Below are positions 34,060 through 43,022 of a stretch of 64,000 bases of DNA, one piece after another (within the stretch, counting starts at the first letter, position 1; each line of letters starts with the position of its first letter). Source of the stretch: Tissierellia bacterium (GTDB lineage: Bacteria > Bacillota > Clostridia > Tissierellales > Tepidimicrobiaceae); contig JAAYHX010000023.1 in assembly GCA_012735215.1 (NCBI GenBank), positions 124,001 through 188,000 of the forward strand. The letters run 5' to 3'. A model generated the notes under the pieces. It was not told where the DNA came from and did not search any database. It worked only from the letters and a program-made list of their open reading frames with translations. The translations under genes were made by a program, and so were the position numbers.

Positions 34060-35175
34060 ATGATAAGATTCCTTACAGCTGGGGAGTCTCATGGAGAGTA
34101 CTTAGTAGGTATAATTGAGGGTTTCCCATCAAACCTATATTTGAATGTAGACTATGTAAACAATCAATTGAAGAGAAGGCAAATGGGATATGGAAGAAGC
34201 AGCAGAATGAGTATTGAGAGAGACCAAGTGATAGTTTTATCAGGTGTAAGCGATAACTTAACAACTGGCAATCCCATATCCCTATTGATAAAGAATAGGG
34301 GAAGAGACATAGATGTGGATAAGATAATTAAACCTAGGCCAGGCCATGGGGATCTGGCAGGCATGTTAAAGTACAATCATCAGGATGCTAAACATGTCAT
34401 GGAAAGAGCTAGTGCCAGGGAGACGGCTATGAGGGTAGCTATAGGTAGTATCTGCAGGCTTTTGTTAAAGGAGTTCAACATCAGTATTTACAGCCATGTA
34501 GTACAGATTGGGAAAGTTAAGGCTTCAGATAGAAGTTATGAAGAAGAAGCACTGTTACAAGCTGATCAATCTCCCTTAAGAGTTCTGGATAAGGAAGCAG
34601 AGAAATTGATGATAGAGGAGATTGAAAGGGCAAAGGATGAAGGAGATACCTTAGGAGGCATTTTTGAAGTTATTGCTAAAAATCTACCTGTAGGCTTGGG
34701 AAGTTATGCTAGCTGGGATAGGAGACTTGATAGTAGTATATCTGCTGGCATAATGAGCATACCGGGAATAAAGGGGATTGAGTTTGGTCTAGGATTTGAT
34801 TTGGCTAAGTTGAAGGGATCCCAGGTCCATGATGAAATCTATTATGATCAAAACAGATATTTTAGAAAGACCAACAATGCAGGTGGCACAGAGGCAGGTG
34901 TATCAAACGGAGAGGACATAGTTTTTAGGGCGGTTATGAAACCTATACCAACCTTGAGAAAACCTTTAAGGACTGTAAATGTTAGAACCAAGGAAGAGGT
35001 ATTGGCTCAGTTTGTCAGATCCGATGTGTGTGCAGTTCCATCTGCCAGTGTTGTTGCTGAGAACATCCTGGCCTATGTATTGGCTAAGGAGATAGTTATG
35101 AAGTTTGGCGGGGATTCTATGGAAGAACTAAAAGCCAACTATAATAGCTATGTTAATAGCTTACAATATAGGTAA
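34060..35175 (+). CDS. aroC: Chorismate synthase
   Basis: A 371-residue enzyme that turns 5-enolpyruvylshikimate-3-phosphate into chorismate with reduced FMN. Motifs include FLTAGESHGEYLVGIIEGFP at the start, RPGHGDLAGMLKYNH near residue 93 and RASARETAMRVA near 112. ATG 34060 follows GGGGTGAT; an upstream in-frame ATG at 34006 lies in the previous gene and would add unrelated residues. aroA follows 47 bases later. Confidence 0.95.
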   Translation: MIRFLTAGESHGEYLVGIIEGFPSNLYLNVDYVNNQLKRRQMGYGRSSRMSIERDQVIVLSGVSDNLTTGNPISLLIKNRGRDIDVDKIIKPRPGHGDLAGMLKYNHQDAKHVMERASARETAMRVAIGSICRLLLKEFNISIYSHVVQIGKVKASDRSYEEEALLQADQSPLRVLDKEAEKLMIEEIERAKDEGDTLGGIFEVIAKNLPVGLGSYASWDRRLDSSISAGIMSIPGIKGIEFGLGFDLAKLKGSQVHDEIYYDQNRYFRKTNNAGGTEAGVSNGEDIVFRAVMKPIPTLRKPLRTVNVRTKEEVLAQFVRSDVCAVPSASVVAENILAYVLAKEIVMKFGGDSMEELKANYNSYVNSLQYR

Positions 35176-35222
35176 TATACAGGTGAGGGTTATAATTGGA
35201 CAAGGTATATTGAAGGTAGAGG

Positions 35223-36515
35223 GTGAAGGATTTGATAATTAAAGGAAATAAAGGAAGGATATTTGGAGAGGTCCGGGTGCCTGGTGATAAATCAATATCC
35301 CACAGAAGTATAATATTAGGGGCTATGGCTGAAGGGGATACTCTTGTAAAGAATGGACTGATTTCAGAAGATATTATAAGGACCATACAGGCTTTTAGGA
35401 GTATGGGTGTTAGTATTGAAGTTGAAGAGGATGGAATATTAATACATGGTGTTGGTCTAGGTGGATTGAAAAAGCCTGCTGAACCTATTGATTGTGGCAA
35501 TTCTGGGACAACAGCTAGGCTGCTAAGTGGAATACTTGCAGGGCAGACTTTTTCTTCAACCTTGATTGGAGATGAGTCCCTATCAAAAAGGCCCATGGAT
35601 AGGGTGATTATTCCTTTGAGTAAAATGGGAGCAAATATAAGAGGAAGGGAAAATAAGTATTTGCCCCTTGAGATAAGACCAGCCAAAGGAAAGCTGAAGG
35701 CCTTAAGCTATGAGCTGCCAGTAGCTAGTGCCCAGGTTAAATCAGCTATTTTGTTGGCTACTTTATTTGCCCAGGGCATTACTGAAGTAATTGAAAAGAA
35801 GACAACCCGTGATCATACAGAGAGGATGTTAGAATATTTTGGCTGCCACATAAGAAAAAAAGATAAATCCATTATTATGGATTCTGAAGCCTTTTTAGAG
35901 GGTAAGAATATATATGTACCTGGTGATATTTCATCAGCAGCCTATTTTATTGTAGCTGCTACTTTGATAAAAGGCTCAAACTTGGTTGTAAGGGATGTTG
36001 GAATTAATCCAACAAGGAATGGCATCATTCATGTACTAAAAAGCATGGGAGCAGATATTACTACTTTTAATGAAAGGGTTATTAACAATGAACCTGTTGG
36101 AGATATTAGTGTTAAATATGCCCCATTAAAAGGAGTAACCATGGATAGAGAAATTACTGCTATAATTATTGATGAGATTCCTATATTAGCAGTAGCTGCT
36201 TGTCTAGCCCAGGGTAGAACTGTAATAAGAGATGTACAGGAGCTGAAGTATAAGGAAAGCAATAGGATAGAAGCCATATCCAAGGAGCTTAGAAAGATGG
36301 GGGCCAAAATAGAGGCAGTAGAAGATGGTTTGATAATTGAAGGAGTGGATAGGCTACAAGGGGCTGAGGTGGATTCCCATGGGGATCATAGAATTGCTAT
36401 GGCCTTATCTATTGGGGGGCTGGCGGCCTATGGTGATACTCAAATAGATAATCACCAATGTGTAAATGTATCTTATCCAAGTTTTTATGATACTTTAGCT
36501 TCCCTCTATATATGA
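35223..36515 (+). CDS. aroA: 5-enolpyruvylshikimate-3-phosphate synthase
   Basis: A 430-residue enzyme of the shikimate pathway. It joins PEP and shikimate-3-phosphate. Signatures are VPGDKSISHRSIILGAMAEG near residue 19, the DCGNSGTTARLLSG near 94, and ESNRIEAISKELRKMGA near 345. The start is GTG 35223 with a weak AAGGTAGAGG site. It supplies the substrate for AroC. Other shikimate genes are not in the window. Confidence 0.94.
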   Translation: MKDLIIKGNKGRIFGEVRVPGDKSISHRSIILGAMAEGDTLVKNGLISEDIIRTIQAFRSMGVSIEVEEDGILIHGVGLGGLKKPAEPIDCGNSGTTARLLSGILAGQTFSSTLIGDESLSKRPMDRVIIPLSKMGANIRGRENKYLPLEIRPAKGKLKALSYELPVASAQVKSAILLATLFAQGITEVIEKKTTRDHTERMLEYFGCHIRKKDKSIIMDSEAFLEGKNIYVPGDISSAAYFIVAATLIKGSNLVVRDVGINPTRNGIIHVLKSMGADITTFNERVINNEPVGDISVKYAPLKGVTMDREITAIIIDEIPILAVAACLAQGRTVIRDVQELKYKESNRIEAISKELRKMGAKIEAVEDGLIIEGVDRLQGAEVDSHGDHRIAMALSIGGLAAYGDTQIDNHQCVNVSYPSFYDTLASLYI

Positions 36516-36576
36516 GTTTATACTCTTGAATTTTAATAAATATAATTTAATAAATAAGTATTTAGGAGGTTATCTT

Positions 36577-37149
36577 ATGGATTTGAAATTACCAATTGCA
36601 TTATCAAACAGACATGTTCATTTAAGCCAAGAAGATCTTGAAATACTGTTTGGAAAAGGACATACTCTGACAAAGAAAAAGGACTTATCTCAGCCAGGCC
36701 AATATGCTTGCGAAGAAACAGTGGATATAATAGGACCTAAGAATACCATTAAAAAGGTAAGAGTTTTAGGACCTGTTAGAAGTAGAACACAAGTGGAAAT
36801 ATCTATTTCCGATGCTTTTAAATTAGGTGTTGAACCTGTTATAAGAAACTCTGGAGATATTAAAGGAACCCCAGGAGCAAAGCTGGTAGGACCTAAGGGT
36901 GAAGTTGATATTGAAGAAGGGGTTATTATAGCTGCAAGGCATATACACATGCACACATCCGATGCTGAAAAATTTGGAGTAAGAGATGGGGATGTTGTTA
37001 AGGTTAAAACTGAAGGAATTAGGGCATTGATCTTTGATAATGTGTTAGTGAGAATGGGAGATACCCATGCTTTAGAGATGCATGTGGATGTTGAAGAAGG
37101 CAATGCTGCTGGAGTAAAAAATGGAGATTTAGTTGAATTAATAAAGTAG
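36577..37149 (+). CDS. pduL: Phosphate propanoyltransferase, PduL type
   Basis: A 190-residue acyl-CoA phosphotransacylase, which swaps CoA and phosphate on acetyl or propionyl groups; it is unrelated to Pta. The zinc-binding His motifs are SNRHVHLSQEDL and AARHIHMHTSDA. There is no N-terminal targeting peptide, so a free cytoplasmic role in acetyl-CoA to acetate conversion is likely, in line with amino-acid fermentation. ATG 36577 has AGGAGG 7 bases upstream. deoC follows after 12 bases. Confidence 0.88.
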   Translation: MDLKLPIALSNRHVHLSQEDLEILFGKGHTLTKKKDLSQPGQYACEETVDIIGPKNTIKKVRVLGPVRSRTQVEISISDAFKLGVEPVIRNSGDIKGTPGAKLVGPKGEVDIEEGVIIAARHIHMHTSDAEKFGVRDGDVVKVKTEGIRALIFDNVLVRMGDTHALEMHVDVEEGNAAGVKNGDLVELIK

Positions 37150-37161
37150 AGGTGTTGTGAT

Positions 37162-37815
37162 ATGAATATTGCTAATATGATTGATCATACTTTGCTAAAG
37201 CCAGAGGCTACGGAAGATATGATAGAAAAACTATGTAGTGAAGCTAAGGAATATGGCTTTGCAGCAGTTTGCGTTAATCCTTATTATGTGAAAAAAGCTA
37301 AGGAGTTACTTGAAGGTAGCAATGTAAAAGTTGCTACAGTTATAGGATTTCCTTTGGGAGCTAATGTAAAAGAGGTAAAAGCCTTTGAAGCAAGGAAGGC
37401 TATTGAAGATGGTGCTGAAGAGCTAGATATGGTAATAAATATTGGAGCTCTTAAAGACGGGAATTATGAAATAGTAAAAGAGGATATTAAGGCAGTAGTT
37501 GAGGCAGCAGAAGATAAGGCTATAGTGAAGGTAATAATAGAGACTTGTATTCTAAGCCATGAAGAAAAGGTAAAAGCCTGTGAATTGGCAAAGGAAGCTG
37601 GGGCTCAATTTGTCAAAACATCAACAGGATTTAACAAATCTGGTGCAACAGTAGAAGATGTGAAGTTGATGAAGGAGACAGTAGGAGAAAGTGTAGAAGT
37701 GAAGGCCTCTGGAGGAGTTAGAGATTATGAAACAGCTATAGCAATGATTGAAGCTGGTGCTACAAGAATAGGAGCTAGTTCTTCAGTAAGTATAGTACAA
37801 GGGCAAAAAGGCTAA
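37162..37815 (+). CDS. deoC: Deoxyribose-phosphate aldolase
   Basis: A 217-residue class I aldolase that splits deoxyribose-5-phosphate into acetaldehyde and glyceraldehyde-3-phosphate in nucleoside catabolism. It opens with [12 protein letters not shown]; the Schiff-base lysine is in FVKTSTGF near residue 153, and [12 protein letters not shown] near 175. It shares a transcript with pduL. Acetaldehyde and acetyl-P metabolism make the pairing sensible. Confidence 0.95.
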   Translation: MNIANMIDHTLLKPEATEDMIEKLCSEAKEYGFAAVCVNPYYVKKAKELLEGSNVKVATVIGFPLGANVKEVKAFEARKAIEDGAEELDMVINIGALKDGNYEIVKEDIKAVVEAAEDKAIVKVIIETCILSHEEKVKACELAKEAGAQFVKTSTGFNKSGATVEDVKLMKETVGESVEVKASGGVRDYETAIAMIEAGATRIGASSSVSIVQGQKG

Positions 37816-37843
37816 TAAAATATTTTAGCCTTCTTGTTTGTTT
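37808..37843 (+). terminator. Terminator overlapping the deoC stop
   Basis: AAGGCTAA (37808-37815) pairs with TTAGCCTT (37825-37832), followed by CTTGTTTGTTTT. Confidence 0.7.
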
Positions 37844-37900
37844 TATAACAATATGATAAGATTACAGTATGAGAATTAATATCAATAGGAGGGGGATAAG

Positions 37901-38248
37901 ATGACTCAGTATCATGAACCAGTAGAAAAGCTAGATGAAAAGGCAAGGGATATTGTGAGGGCTCTGAACAGTTTAAAAGAAGAGATAGAGGCTGTAGACT
38001 GGTATAATCAAAGGGTTGTGGCATCTAATGATGAAGAACTAAAGCAAATTATGGCACATAACAGGGATGAAGAAATTGAACACGCATGTATGACCTTAGA
38101 ATGGCTAAGAAGGAATATGCCAGTTTGGGATGAACAGCTTAGAACTTATTTATTTACAGAAGGCCCAATTACTGAGCTAGAAGAAGCAGCAATGGAAGGG
38201 GAAGCAAGTAGTGACAAAGGCGGATTAAGCGTAGGAGATCTAAAATAA
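37901..38248 (+). CDS. Encapsulated ferritin-like cargo protein (EncFtn)
   Basis: A 115-residue ferritin-like protein of the encapsulin-associated type. Ferroxidase ligands are E28-E30 in the first helix and E58-x-x-H61 in RDEEIEHACMTLEWLRRN, spaced as E32, E62 and H65 of the Rhodospirillum enzyme. After a linker of Glu/Ser/Asp comes a C-terminal loading peptide GGLSVGDLK, similar to known LxVGxLK tags that dock cargo in the shell. It lies 19 bases upstream of the shell gene. It would oxidise and store iron inside the compartment. Confidence 0.92.
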   Translation: MTQYHEPVEKLDEKARDIVRALNSLKEEIEAVDWYNQRVVASNDEELKQIMAHNRDEEIEHACMTLEWLRRNMPVWDEQLRTYLFTEGPITELEEAAMEGEASSDKGGLSVGDLK

Positions 38249-38267
38249 TAAAAGGGGTGATATTTGT

Positions 38268-39053
38268 ATGTTTAATAGGCATTTAGCACCTATTAGTGAT
38301 GAAACTTGGAAAGAGATTGAAGAAAGGTTGATGGAAGTATTTAAGAACTATCTTTCAGCTAGAAAGGTTGTAAAGGTAGAAGGTCCAAAGGGATTAGATT
38401 ACAATGCTATTTCAGAAGGTAGATTAGGAGAAGTTCAAGAAGATGGGGACTTATGCTACGGAAACTATAAGATTGTTCCCTTAACAGAAGTTCGAGTGGA
38501 ATTTGAACTAGACAAGTGGGAATTAGATAATGTTCTTAGAGGAGCTAAGGATGTAGATTATGAACCATTAGAAGAAGCAGCTAAGAAGATTGCTCTTTTT
38601 GAAGAAAATGTTATTTACAATGGTTCTGATAAGTTAAACATTAAGGGACTAATAAAATCCTCTGAACATGAAGTTTTAGACTTTGGAAATGATCAAGAAT
38701 CCATATTGGATGCTATTGCTAAGGGTCTTATTAAGCTTAGAGAATCCTATCAAGAAGGTCCCTTTACACTTGTGGTTGGCGAAAAGGCTTATAGAAGACT
38801 TCTATCAAAGGGAGAAGGGTATTCACTAATAGACAGGATAGAAAGTCTAACTGGACATAAGGTTATATATAGTCATGTATTAGATGGAGCAGTACTGGTT
38901 CCCTATGATCATGATGATCTAGAGTTAACCATAGGACAGGATTTGGACATAGGCTATCAAAATCATGATAATAAGAAGATAAGATTCTTCATAACCGAGT
39001 CCTTCACCTTTAGGGTATTAGATCCAACTATAATCGTAAATTATAAGTTATAG
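38268..39053 (+). CDS. Family 1 encapsulin nanocompartment shell protein
   Basis: A 261-residue HK97-fold shell protein, close to the 265 residues of the Thermotoga encapsulin. It starts with NRHLAPISDETWKEIEERL, typical of family 1, and ends with an E-loop/A-domain region (FRVLDPTIIVNY). It would self-assemble to a 60-mer that encloses the upstream ferritin-like protein. ATG 38268 has AAAGGGGTGAT upstream. The pair ends in a strong terminator and forms its own unit. Confidence 0.95.
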   Translation: MFNRHLAPISDETWKEIEERLMEVFKNYLSARKVVKVEGPKGLDYNAISEGRLGEVQEDGDLCYGNYKIVPLTEVRVEFELDKWELDNVLRGAKDVDYEPLEEAAKKIALFEENVIYNGSDKLNIKGLIKSSEHEVLDFGNDQESILDAIAKGLIKLRESYQEGPFTLVVGEKAYRRLLSKGEGYSLIDRIESLTGHKVIYSHVLDGAVLVPYDHDDLELTIGQDLDIGYQNHDNKKIRFFITESFTFRVLDPTIIVNYKL

Positions 39054-39060
39054 TCAAGAT

Positions 39061-39104
39061 AAAAATACTCCATATGCCTAAAAGGCATATGGAGTATTTT
39101 TATC
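39061..39104. terminator. Strong bidirectional terminator after encapsulin
   Basis: AAAAATACTCCATATGCC (39061-39078), loop TAAAA, and its perfect complement (39084-39101): an 18-bp stem with A/T flanks on both sides. The facing gene is ychF. Confidence 0.9.
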
Positions 39105-39187
39105 TAATTCGGCTCTCATCTTTGCTACCTGCTTGTAATTATATCTGAAGTTAACAGCATAAAACATAAAACTGTAAGCCCAAATTA

Positions 39188-40279
39188 TTATACATTAAAT
39201 CTAAATAACACCACATCTCCATCTTGAATTACATAATCTTTACCTTCTAATCTTACAAGCCCCTTTTCTTTAGCCTTAGCCATTCCACCAGCTTCTAAAA
39301 GGTCCTTATAGTTGATAACTTCTGCGCAGATAAATCCTCTTTCTATATCAGAGTGAATCTTTCCAGCTGCCTTTGGTGCCTTGGTTCCCTTCTTAATAGT
39401 CCAAGCCCTTACTTCCTTTTGCCCGGCAGTTAAGAAGCTCATCAAACCTAATAGGTCGTAGCTAGCACTGATCAGCTTGTCTAAGCCAGATTCATCCAGT
39501 CCTAATTCTGCCAGGAACTCTTCTTTTTCTTCTTCATTTAGTTGCGATATTTCTGATTCTATCTTTGCAGATATTACTATTACCTCAGAGTTCTCTTTTC
39601 CTGCATACTCCTTTACTTGAGCAACATATTCATTTTCTACATCCTCTATTAGGTCTTCTTCTGATACGTTACAAGCATATAGTACTGGCTTTAAGGAAAG
39701 TAAATTAAATCCTCTAATTAAGCCCAACTCATCTTCGTTAAATTCTAGTTTTCTTAAGGGCTCTTCTCTTTCTATGGATTCCTTTAGTTTTATCAATAGC
39801 TCTTGTTCCTTCTTATATGCTTTATCTCCCTTAGCTAGTTTTTCAACTTTTTGTAACCTATTTTCTATCATTTCCAGATCAGAGAGCATTAACTCTAAGT
39901 TTATGGTTTCAATGTCTGACAAGGGCTCTATTTTACCTTCTACGTGGGTTATATTCTTATCTTCAAAACATCTAACTACATGTACTATGGCATCCACTTC
40001 TCTTATATGGGAAAGGAATCTATTTCCTAATCCCTCTCCTTTGCTAGCGCCTTTTACTAGACCAGCTATATCAACGAATTCTATAGTGGCATGGGTGACC
40101 TTTTCTGGATTGATTAATTCCTTAAGCAGGTCTATTCTTTTATCGGGAACCGATACTATGCCTACATTTGGCTCAATGGTACAAAAAGGATAATTTGCTG
40201 CTTCAGCTTTGGCAGATGTTAAAGCATTGAACAAGGTACTCTTGCCTACGTTTGGTAATCCAACTATTCCTAATTTCAT
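39188..40279 (-). CDS. ychF: YchF family P-loop NTPase (OLA1 type)
   Basis: A 363-residue ribosome-associated ATPase of the Obg superfamily. G1 is GLPNVGKS; G3 is DIAGLVKGASKGEGLG; the G4 position reads NVSE rather than NKxD, the family's shift to ATP. A C-terminal TGS domain ends KDYVIQDGDVVLFRFNV. The start is chosen at 40279 because AAGGAAG precedes that ATG; an upstream ATG would add 6 residues. It faces the encapsulin operon. Confidence 0.95.
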   Translation of the reverse strand: MKLGIVGLPNVGKSTLFNALTSAKAEAANYPFCTIEPNVGIVSVPDKRIDLLKELINPEKVTHATIEFVDIAGLVKGASKGEGLGNRFLSHIREVDAIVHVVRCFEDKNITHVEGKIEPLSDIETINLELMLSDLEMIENRLQKVEKLAKGDKAYKKEQELLIKLKESIEREEPLRKLEFNEDELGLIRGFNLLSLKPVLYACNVSEEDLIEDVENEYVAQVKEYAGKENSEVIVISAKIESEISQLNEEEKEEFLAELGLDESGLDKLISASYDLLGLMSFLTAGQKEVRAWTIKKGTKAPKAAGKIHSDIERGFICAEVINYKDLLEAGGMAKAKEKGLVRLEGKDYVIQDGDVVLFRFNV

Positions 40280-40447
40280 ATAATATCTTCCTTTCAACTT
40301 TCTGTATTAGCACAGAATTATTATATATTATTAAATGCCTTGATTCAATATAGTTTATTTTTAATAAATAGTTAGATTATTATTAGAATCGTTTTTTGTT
40401 ATAAATTTTCAATTTTATGAAAAACTATAGGATAAGGAGGGAAGATT

Positions 40448-40942
40448 ATGAAGCTTACTAAAAGAAAGAAGTTTTTATTACTTATATTGATAGGAATCAT
40501 GTTAGTAGGATGTAGCATTAGAGAAGACATAACAGATAAGGACAATAGTACTGAAGATGAAATTGTTGGGGAAGAAGATGATAATAGAACTAGTTTGGAC
40601 GTAAGTAGTAAGGATTACAACTTGCTGATACGTTCAGAGGAGATATCCGATGCTGTTGTAAATCTATATGGCATAGACAATGCAACGTCCATAATTTTTA
40701 ACGATGTGGTGGCTATAGCTGTAGAGCTTGCTGAGGATTATACATTTTCACAGGAATTAAAGGAGACAATAGTGAGTACAGTAAAGGAGAATGATAGCTC
40801 CATTAAACAGGTGTACGTTACTGACAACAAGCAGGTATTTAATGATATTGAAAGTGTAATCAATGCTCTGCTAAATGGGCAAAGCTATGACAGCCAGGTT
40901 GAGAAGATTAATAGTATTATAGAAAAGGTAAGCAGCCTATAA
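40448..40942 (+). CDS. YhcN/YlaJ family sporulation lipoprotein
   Basis: A 164-residue lipoprotein. A basic N-terminus (KLTKRKKF) precedes a hydrophobic helix and lipobox LVGC with C22. After an acidic linker the domain has ISDAVVNLYGIDNATSI and VYVTDNKQVF, typical of the YhcN/YlaJ family found in spore membranes. It would be lipidated by Lgt, encoded just downstream. The GTG/ATG choice is clear: ATG 40448 with AAGGAGGGAAG. A terminator follows. Confidence 0.85.
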   Translation: MKLTKRKKFLLLILIGIMLVGCSIREDITDKDNSTEDEIVGEEDDNRTSLDVSSKDYNLLIRSEEISDAVVNLYGIDNATSIIFNDVVAIAVELAEDYTFSQELKETIVSTVKENDSSIKQVYVTDNKQVFNDIESVINALLNGQSYDSQVEKINSIIEKVSSL

Positions 40943-40972
40943 AAACCAGTTCTAAACTGGTTTTTTATTTTT
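40941..40972 (+). terminator. Terminator after the YhcN-type gene
   Basis: AAAAACCAGTT (40941-40951), loop CTA, AACTGGTTTTT (40955-40965), then ATTTTT. Confidence 0.88.
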
Positions 40973-41047
40973 ATCCTTCTTGGGTATATGTAATAGCTGA
41001 AATCTGTGTTATACTAATTTTATGGAACTACTAGAAAGGAGATACAT

Positions 41048-41782
41048 ATGGATCGTGTGGCATTTGAAATATTTGGTATACAAGTCATGTGGTATGGTGT
41101 AATCATTACTGCTGCTGTAGCCCTAGGTGCCTTTTTGGCTATTAGAGAAGCAAAGAGAGTGGGAGTAGATGAAAATGATTTTATCGATCTTTTGCTATTT
41201 GCAATACCTGCTGCCATAATTGGTGCTAGGGCTCATTATGTCATCTTCTCTTGGGATAATTACAAAGACAATCTTGCTGAAATATTTAATTTAAGAGGTG
41301 GAGGATTGGCAATACATGGAGCAGTTATTGCAGCAGTAATAACAGCTGTTATATTTACAAGAATAAGGGGTTTGGATTTTTGGCAGATGGCAGATATTGC
41401 TGCCCCCAGCCTAATATTAGGTCAAGCCATAGGACGATGGGGTAATTATATAAATCAGGAGGCTTATGGAACCCCAACTGATCTACCCTGGGGGATAATG
41501 GTAAACGGAGTTAAAGTCCACCCTACTTTTCTTTATGAGTCTATAGGAAATCTATTAGTGTTCCTATTTTTAATATGGTATAGAAAGAAAAAAGTAAAAG
41601 TTACAGGAGAAGTATTTCTACTGTATATAGTATTGTACTCTGCTGTAAGATATTTTGTGGAAGGCTTAAGAATTGATAGCCTTATGTTAGGCCCAATCAG
41701 GGTAGCACAATTGATTAGTGTATTAAGTATAGTTATAGGGCTTATTTATTTTTTCATAAGGAGAAGGAAGGTTCAGTCTTAG
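41048..41782 (+). CDS. lgt: Prolipoprotein diacylglyceryl transferase
   Basis: A 244-residue membrane enzyme that adds a diacylglyceryl group to the lipobox cysteine of prolipoproteins. The signature GQAIGRWGNYINQEAYG is near residue 122 and LPWGIMVNG follows. Seven hydrophobic helices are expected. ATG 41048 has AAAGGAGA upstream. Its neighbour is a lipoprotein gene; the Lit-like gene is 8 kb upstream. Confidence 0.95.
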   Translation: MDRVAFEIFGIQVMWYGVIITAAVALGAFLAIREAKRVGVDENDFIDLLLFAIPAAIIGARAHYVIFSWDNYKDNLAEIFNLRGGGLAIHGAVIAAVITAVIFTRIRGLDFWQMADIAAPSLILGQAIGRWGNYINQEAYGTPTDLPWGIMVNGVKVHPTFLYESIGNLLVFLFLIWYRKKKVKVTGEVFLLYIVLYSAVRYFVEGLRIDSLMLGPIRVAQLISVLSIVIGLIYFFIRRRKVQS

Positions 41783-41819
41783 CAGACTAAATACTACTAT
41801 TTCATGGGAGGAGTTGGAA

Positions 41820-42290
41820 TTGTCTATAGACAGAGCTAGAGAGTATTTAAAAAAATGGAATTTTGACCATAGAATAATGGAATTTGATGTATCCAGCGCA
41901 ACGGTAGAGTTAGCAGCACAAGCAGTAAACTGTGAACCTGAGAGAATCGCAAAGTCTATGGCCTTTATGGCTAATGATAAATGCATTATGATAGTAACGG
42001 CGGGGGATGCCAGAATTGACAACAAAAAATATAAGAAAAGATTTAAATGCAAGGCAAAAATGGTTCCTCCTGATGAACTTGTAACCTTAATAGGACATGA
42101 AATTGGAGGAGTTTGCCCTTTTGGAATAGAAGAAGGGGTAGAAGTATATTTGGATGAATCCTTAAAAAGATTTGAAACCGTATTCCCTGCTTGTGGAAGT
42201 AGCAATAGTGCTATTGAGTTGACCATTGAAGAATTGGAAAGGTGTTCAGGCTACATAGAGTGGGTAGATGTATGTAAGGATTGGCAGTAA
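41820..42290 (+). CDS. YbaK/EbsC family aminoacyl-tRNA deacylase-like protein
   Basis: A 156-residue protein of the YbaK/ProX editing-domain family, which hydrolyses mischarged tRNAs such as Cys-tRNA-Pro. Motifs are RIAKSMAFMAND and VGGVCPFG-like IGGVCPFGIEEGVEVYLDESL, plus FPACGSSNSAIEL near the C-terminus. TTG 41820 is preferred over TTG 41814, which sits on the GGGAGGAG site. A terminator at 42304 ends the unit. Confidence 0.85.
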   Translation: MSIDRAREYLKKWNFDHRIMEFDVSSATVELAAQAVNCEPERIAKSMAFMANDKCIMIVTAGDARIDNKKYKKRFKCKAKMVPPDELVTLIGHEIGGVCPFGIEEGVEVYLDESLKRFETVFPACGSSNSAIELTIEELERCSGYIEWVDVCKDWQ

Positions 42291-42303
42291 GGAAGGGTTT
42301 AAG

Positions 42304-42338
42304 AGCAGATATTCCAGACTTGGAATATCTGCTTTTTA
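42304..42338 (+). terminator. Terminator after the YbaK-like gene
   Basis: AGCAGATATTCC (42304-42315), loop AGACTT, GGAATATCTGCT (42322-42333), then TTTT. Confidence 0.9.
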
Positions 42339-42477
42339 ATTGTAGAGATAAGCAATAATTATCTAAGTTTCGTCAGAATCCCTTTAAAAACTATGTCAAA
42401 AAATAATGTAATAGATAATATTATGTATAAAAATAGGACCAAAGTCCCATAATATGTTGGCTATTTTATTAAAATTA

Positions 42478-42506
42478 TTGAAGGAATTATGAAAAAGATA
42501 TAGAAT
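42478..42506 (+). promoter_or_regulatory. Putative sigma-A promoter of the mraZ cluster
   Basis: TTGAAG (42478-42483), 17-base spacer, TAGAAT (42501-42506). The predicted start falls on the MraZ operator directly downstream. About 170 bases before it (42339-42477) are AT-rich with no ORF; only a short GGAC/GTCC hairpin is visible. Confidence 0.45.
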
Positions 42507-42511
42507 TATAA

Positions 42512-42546
42512 TAGTGGAGTAAAGTGGTACAAAGTGGTGCGTAGTG
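42512..42546 (+). promoter_or_regulatory. MraZ operator: four AGTGG-type repeats at 10-bp spacing
   Basis: The repeats TAGTGGAGTA, AAGTGGTACA, AAGTGGTGCG and TAGTGTTATG follow each other every 10 bases. MraZ in other bacteria binds closely spaced TGG-containing repeats in its own promoter and represses the cluster; the arrangement here fits. Confidence 0.75.
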
Positions 42547-42576
42547 TTATGAATGGGTTGTAAAAGGGTGAGTGGT

Positions 42577-43008
42577 ATGTTTATAGGAGAATATCAACAT
42601 ACGGTAGATAGCAAGGGTAGAATTATAATGCCTTCAAAGTTCAGAGATGGACTTGGTCAAAACTTTGTTGTGACTAAGGGCCTTGATAATTGCTTGTTTG
42701 TATATCCTATTGAGGAATGGCAGAGCTTTGAGAAAAAGTTGAGAACTTTACCACTTACCAACAAGAATGCAAGGGCCTTCATAAGATTTTTCTTTGCAGG
42801 TGCATCTGAGTGTAGCTTAGATAAGCAAGGAAGGATACTTATACCAAATAACCTGAGAGAATATGCTAAGCTTGCAAAAGATGTGGTTATTATAGGTGTT
42901 GCTGAGAGGATTGAAATTTGGGCTAAGGATGAATGGGATAATTACAATAGTGAAGATAACTTAAGCTATGAAGACATTGCTGAAAAGATGGAGGAATTAG
43001 GAATATAG
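42577..43008 (+). CDS. mraZ: Transcriptional regulator MraZ
   Basis: A 143-residue protein with two SpoVT/AbrB-like MraZ domains, each with a DxKGR motif ([14 protein letters not shown] and [14 protein letters not shown]). It forms a ring that represses its own cell-division cluster. ATG 42577 gives the family start [14 protein letters not shown]; an upstream ATG at 42553 would add eight unrelated residues. AAAGGGTGAG is the ribosome site. Confidence 0.94.
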   Translation: MFIGEYQHTVDSKGRIIMPSKFRDGLGQNFVVTKGLDNCLFVYPIEEWQSFEKKLRTLPLTNKNARAFIRFFFAGASECSLDKQGRILIPNNLREYAKLAKDVVIIGVAERIEIWAKDEWDNYNSEDNLSYEDIAEKMEELGI

Positions 43009-43022
43009 AGGGAGTGGAGGCT

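Noticed and set aside
42510-42550. CRISPR-like or tandem repeat array before mraZ
   Set aside because: Units are only 10 bases long with a degenerate core and no spacers; the MraZ operator explains them.
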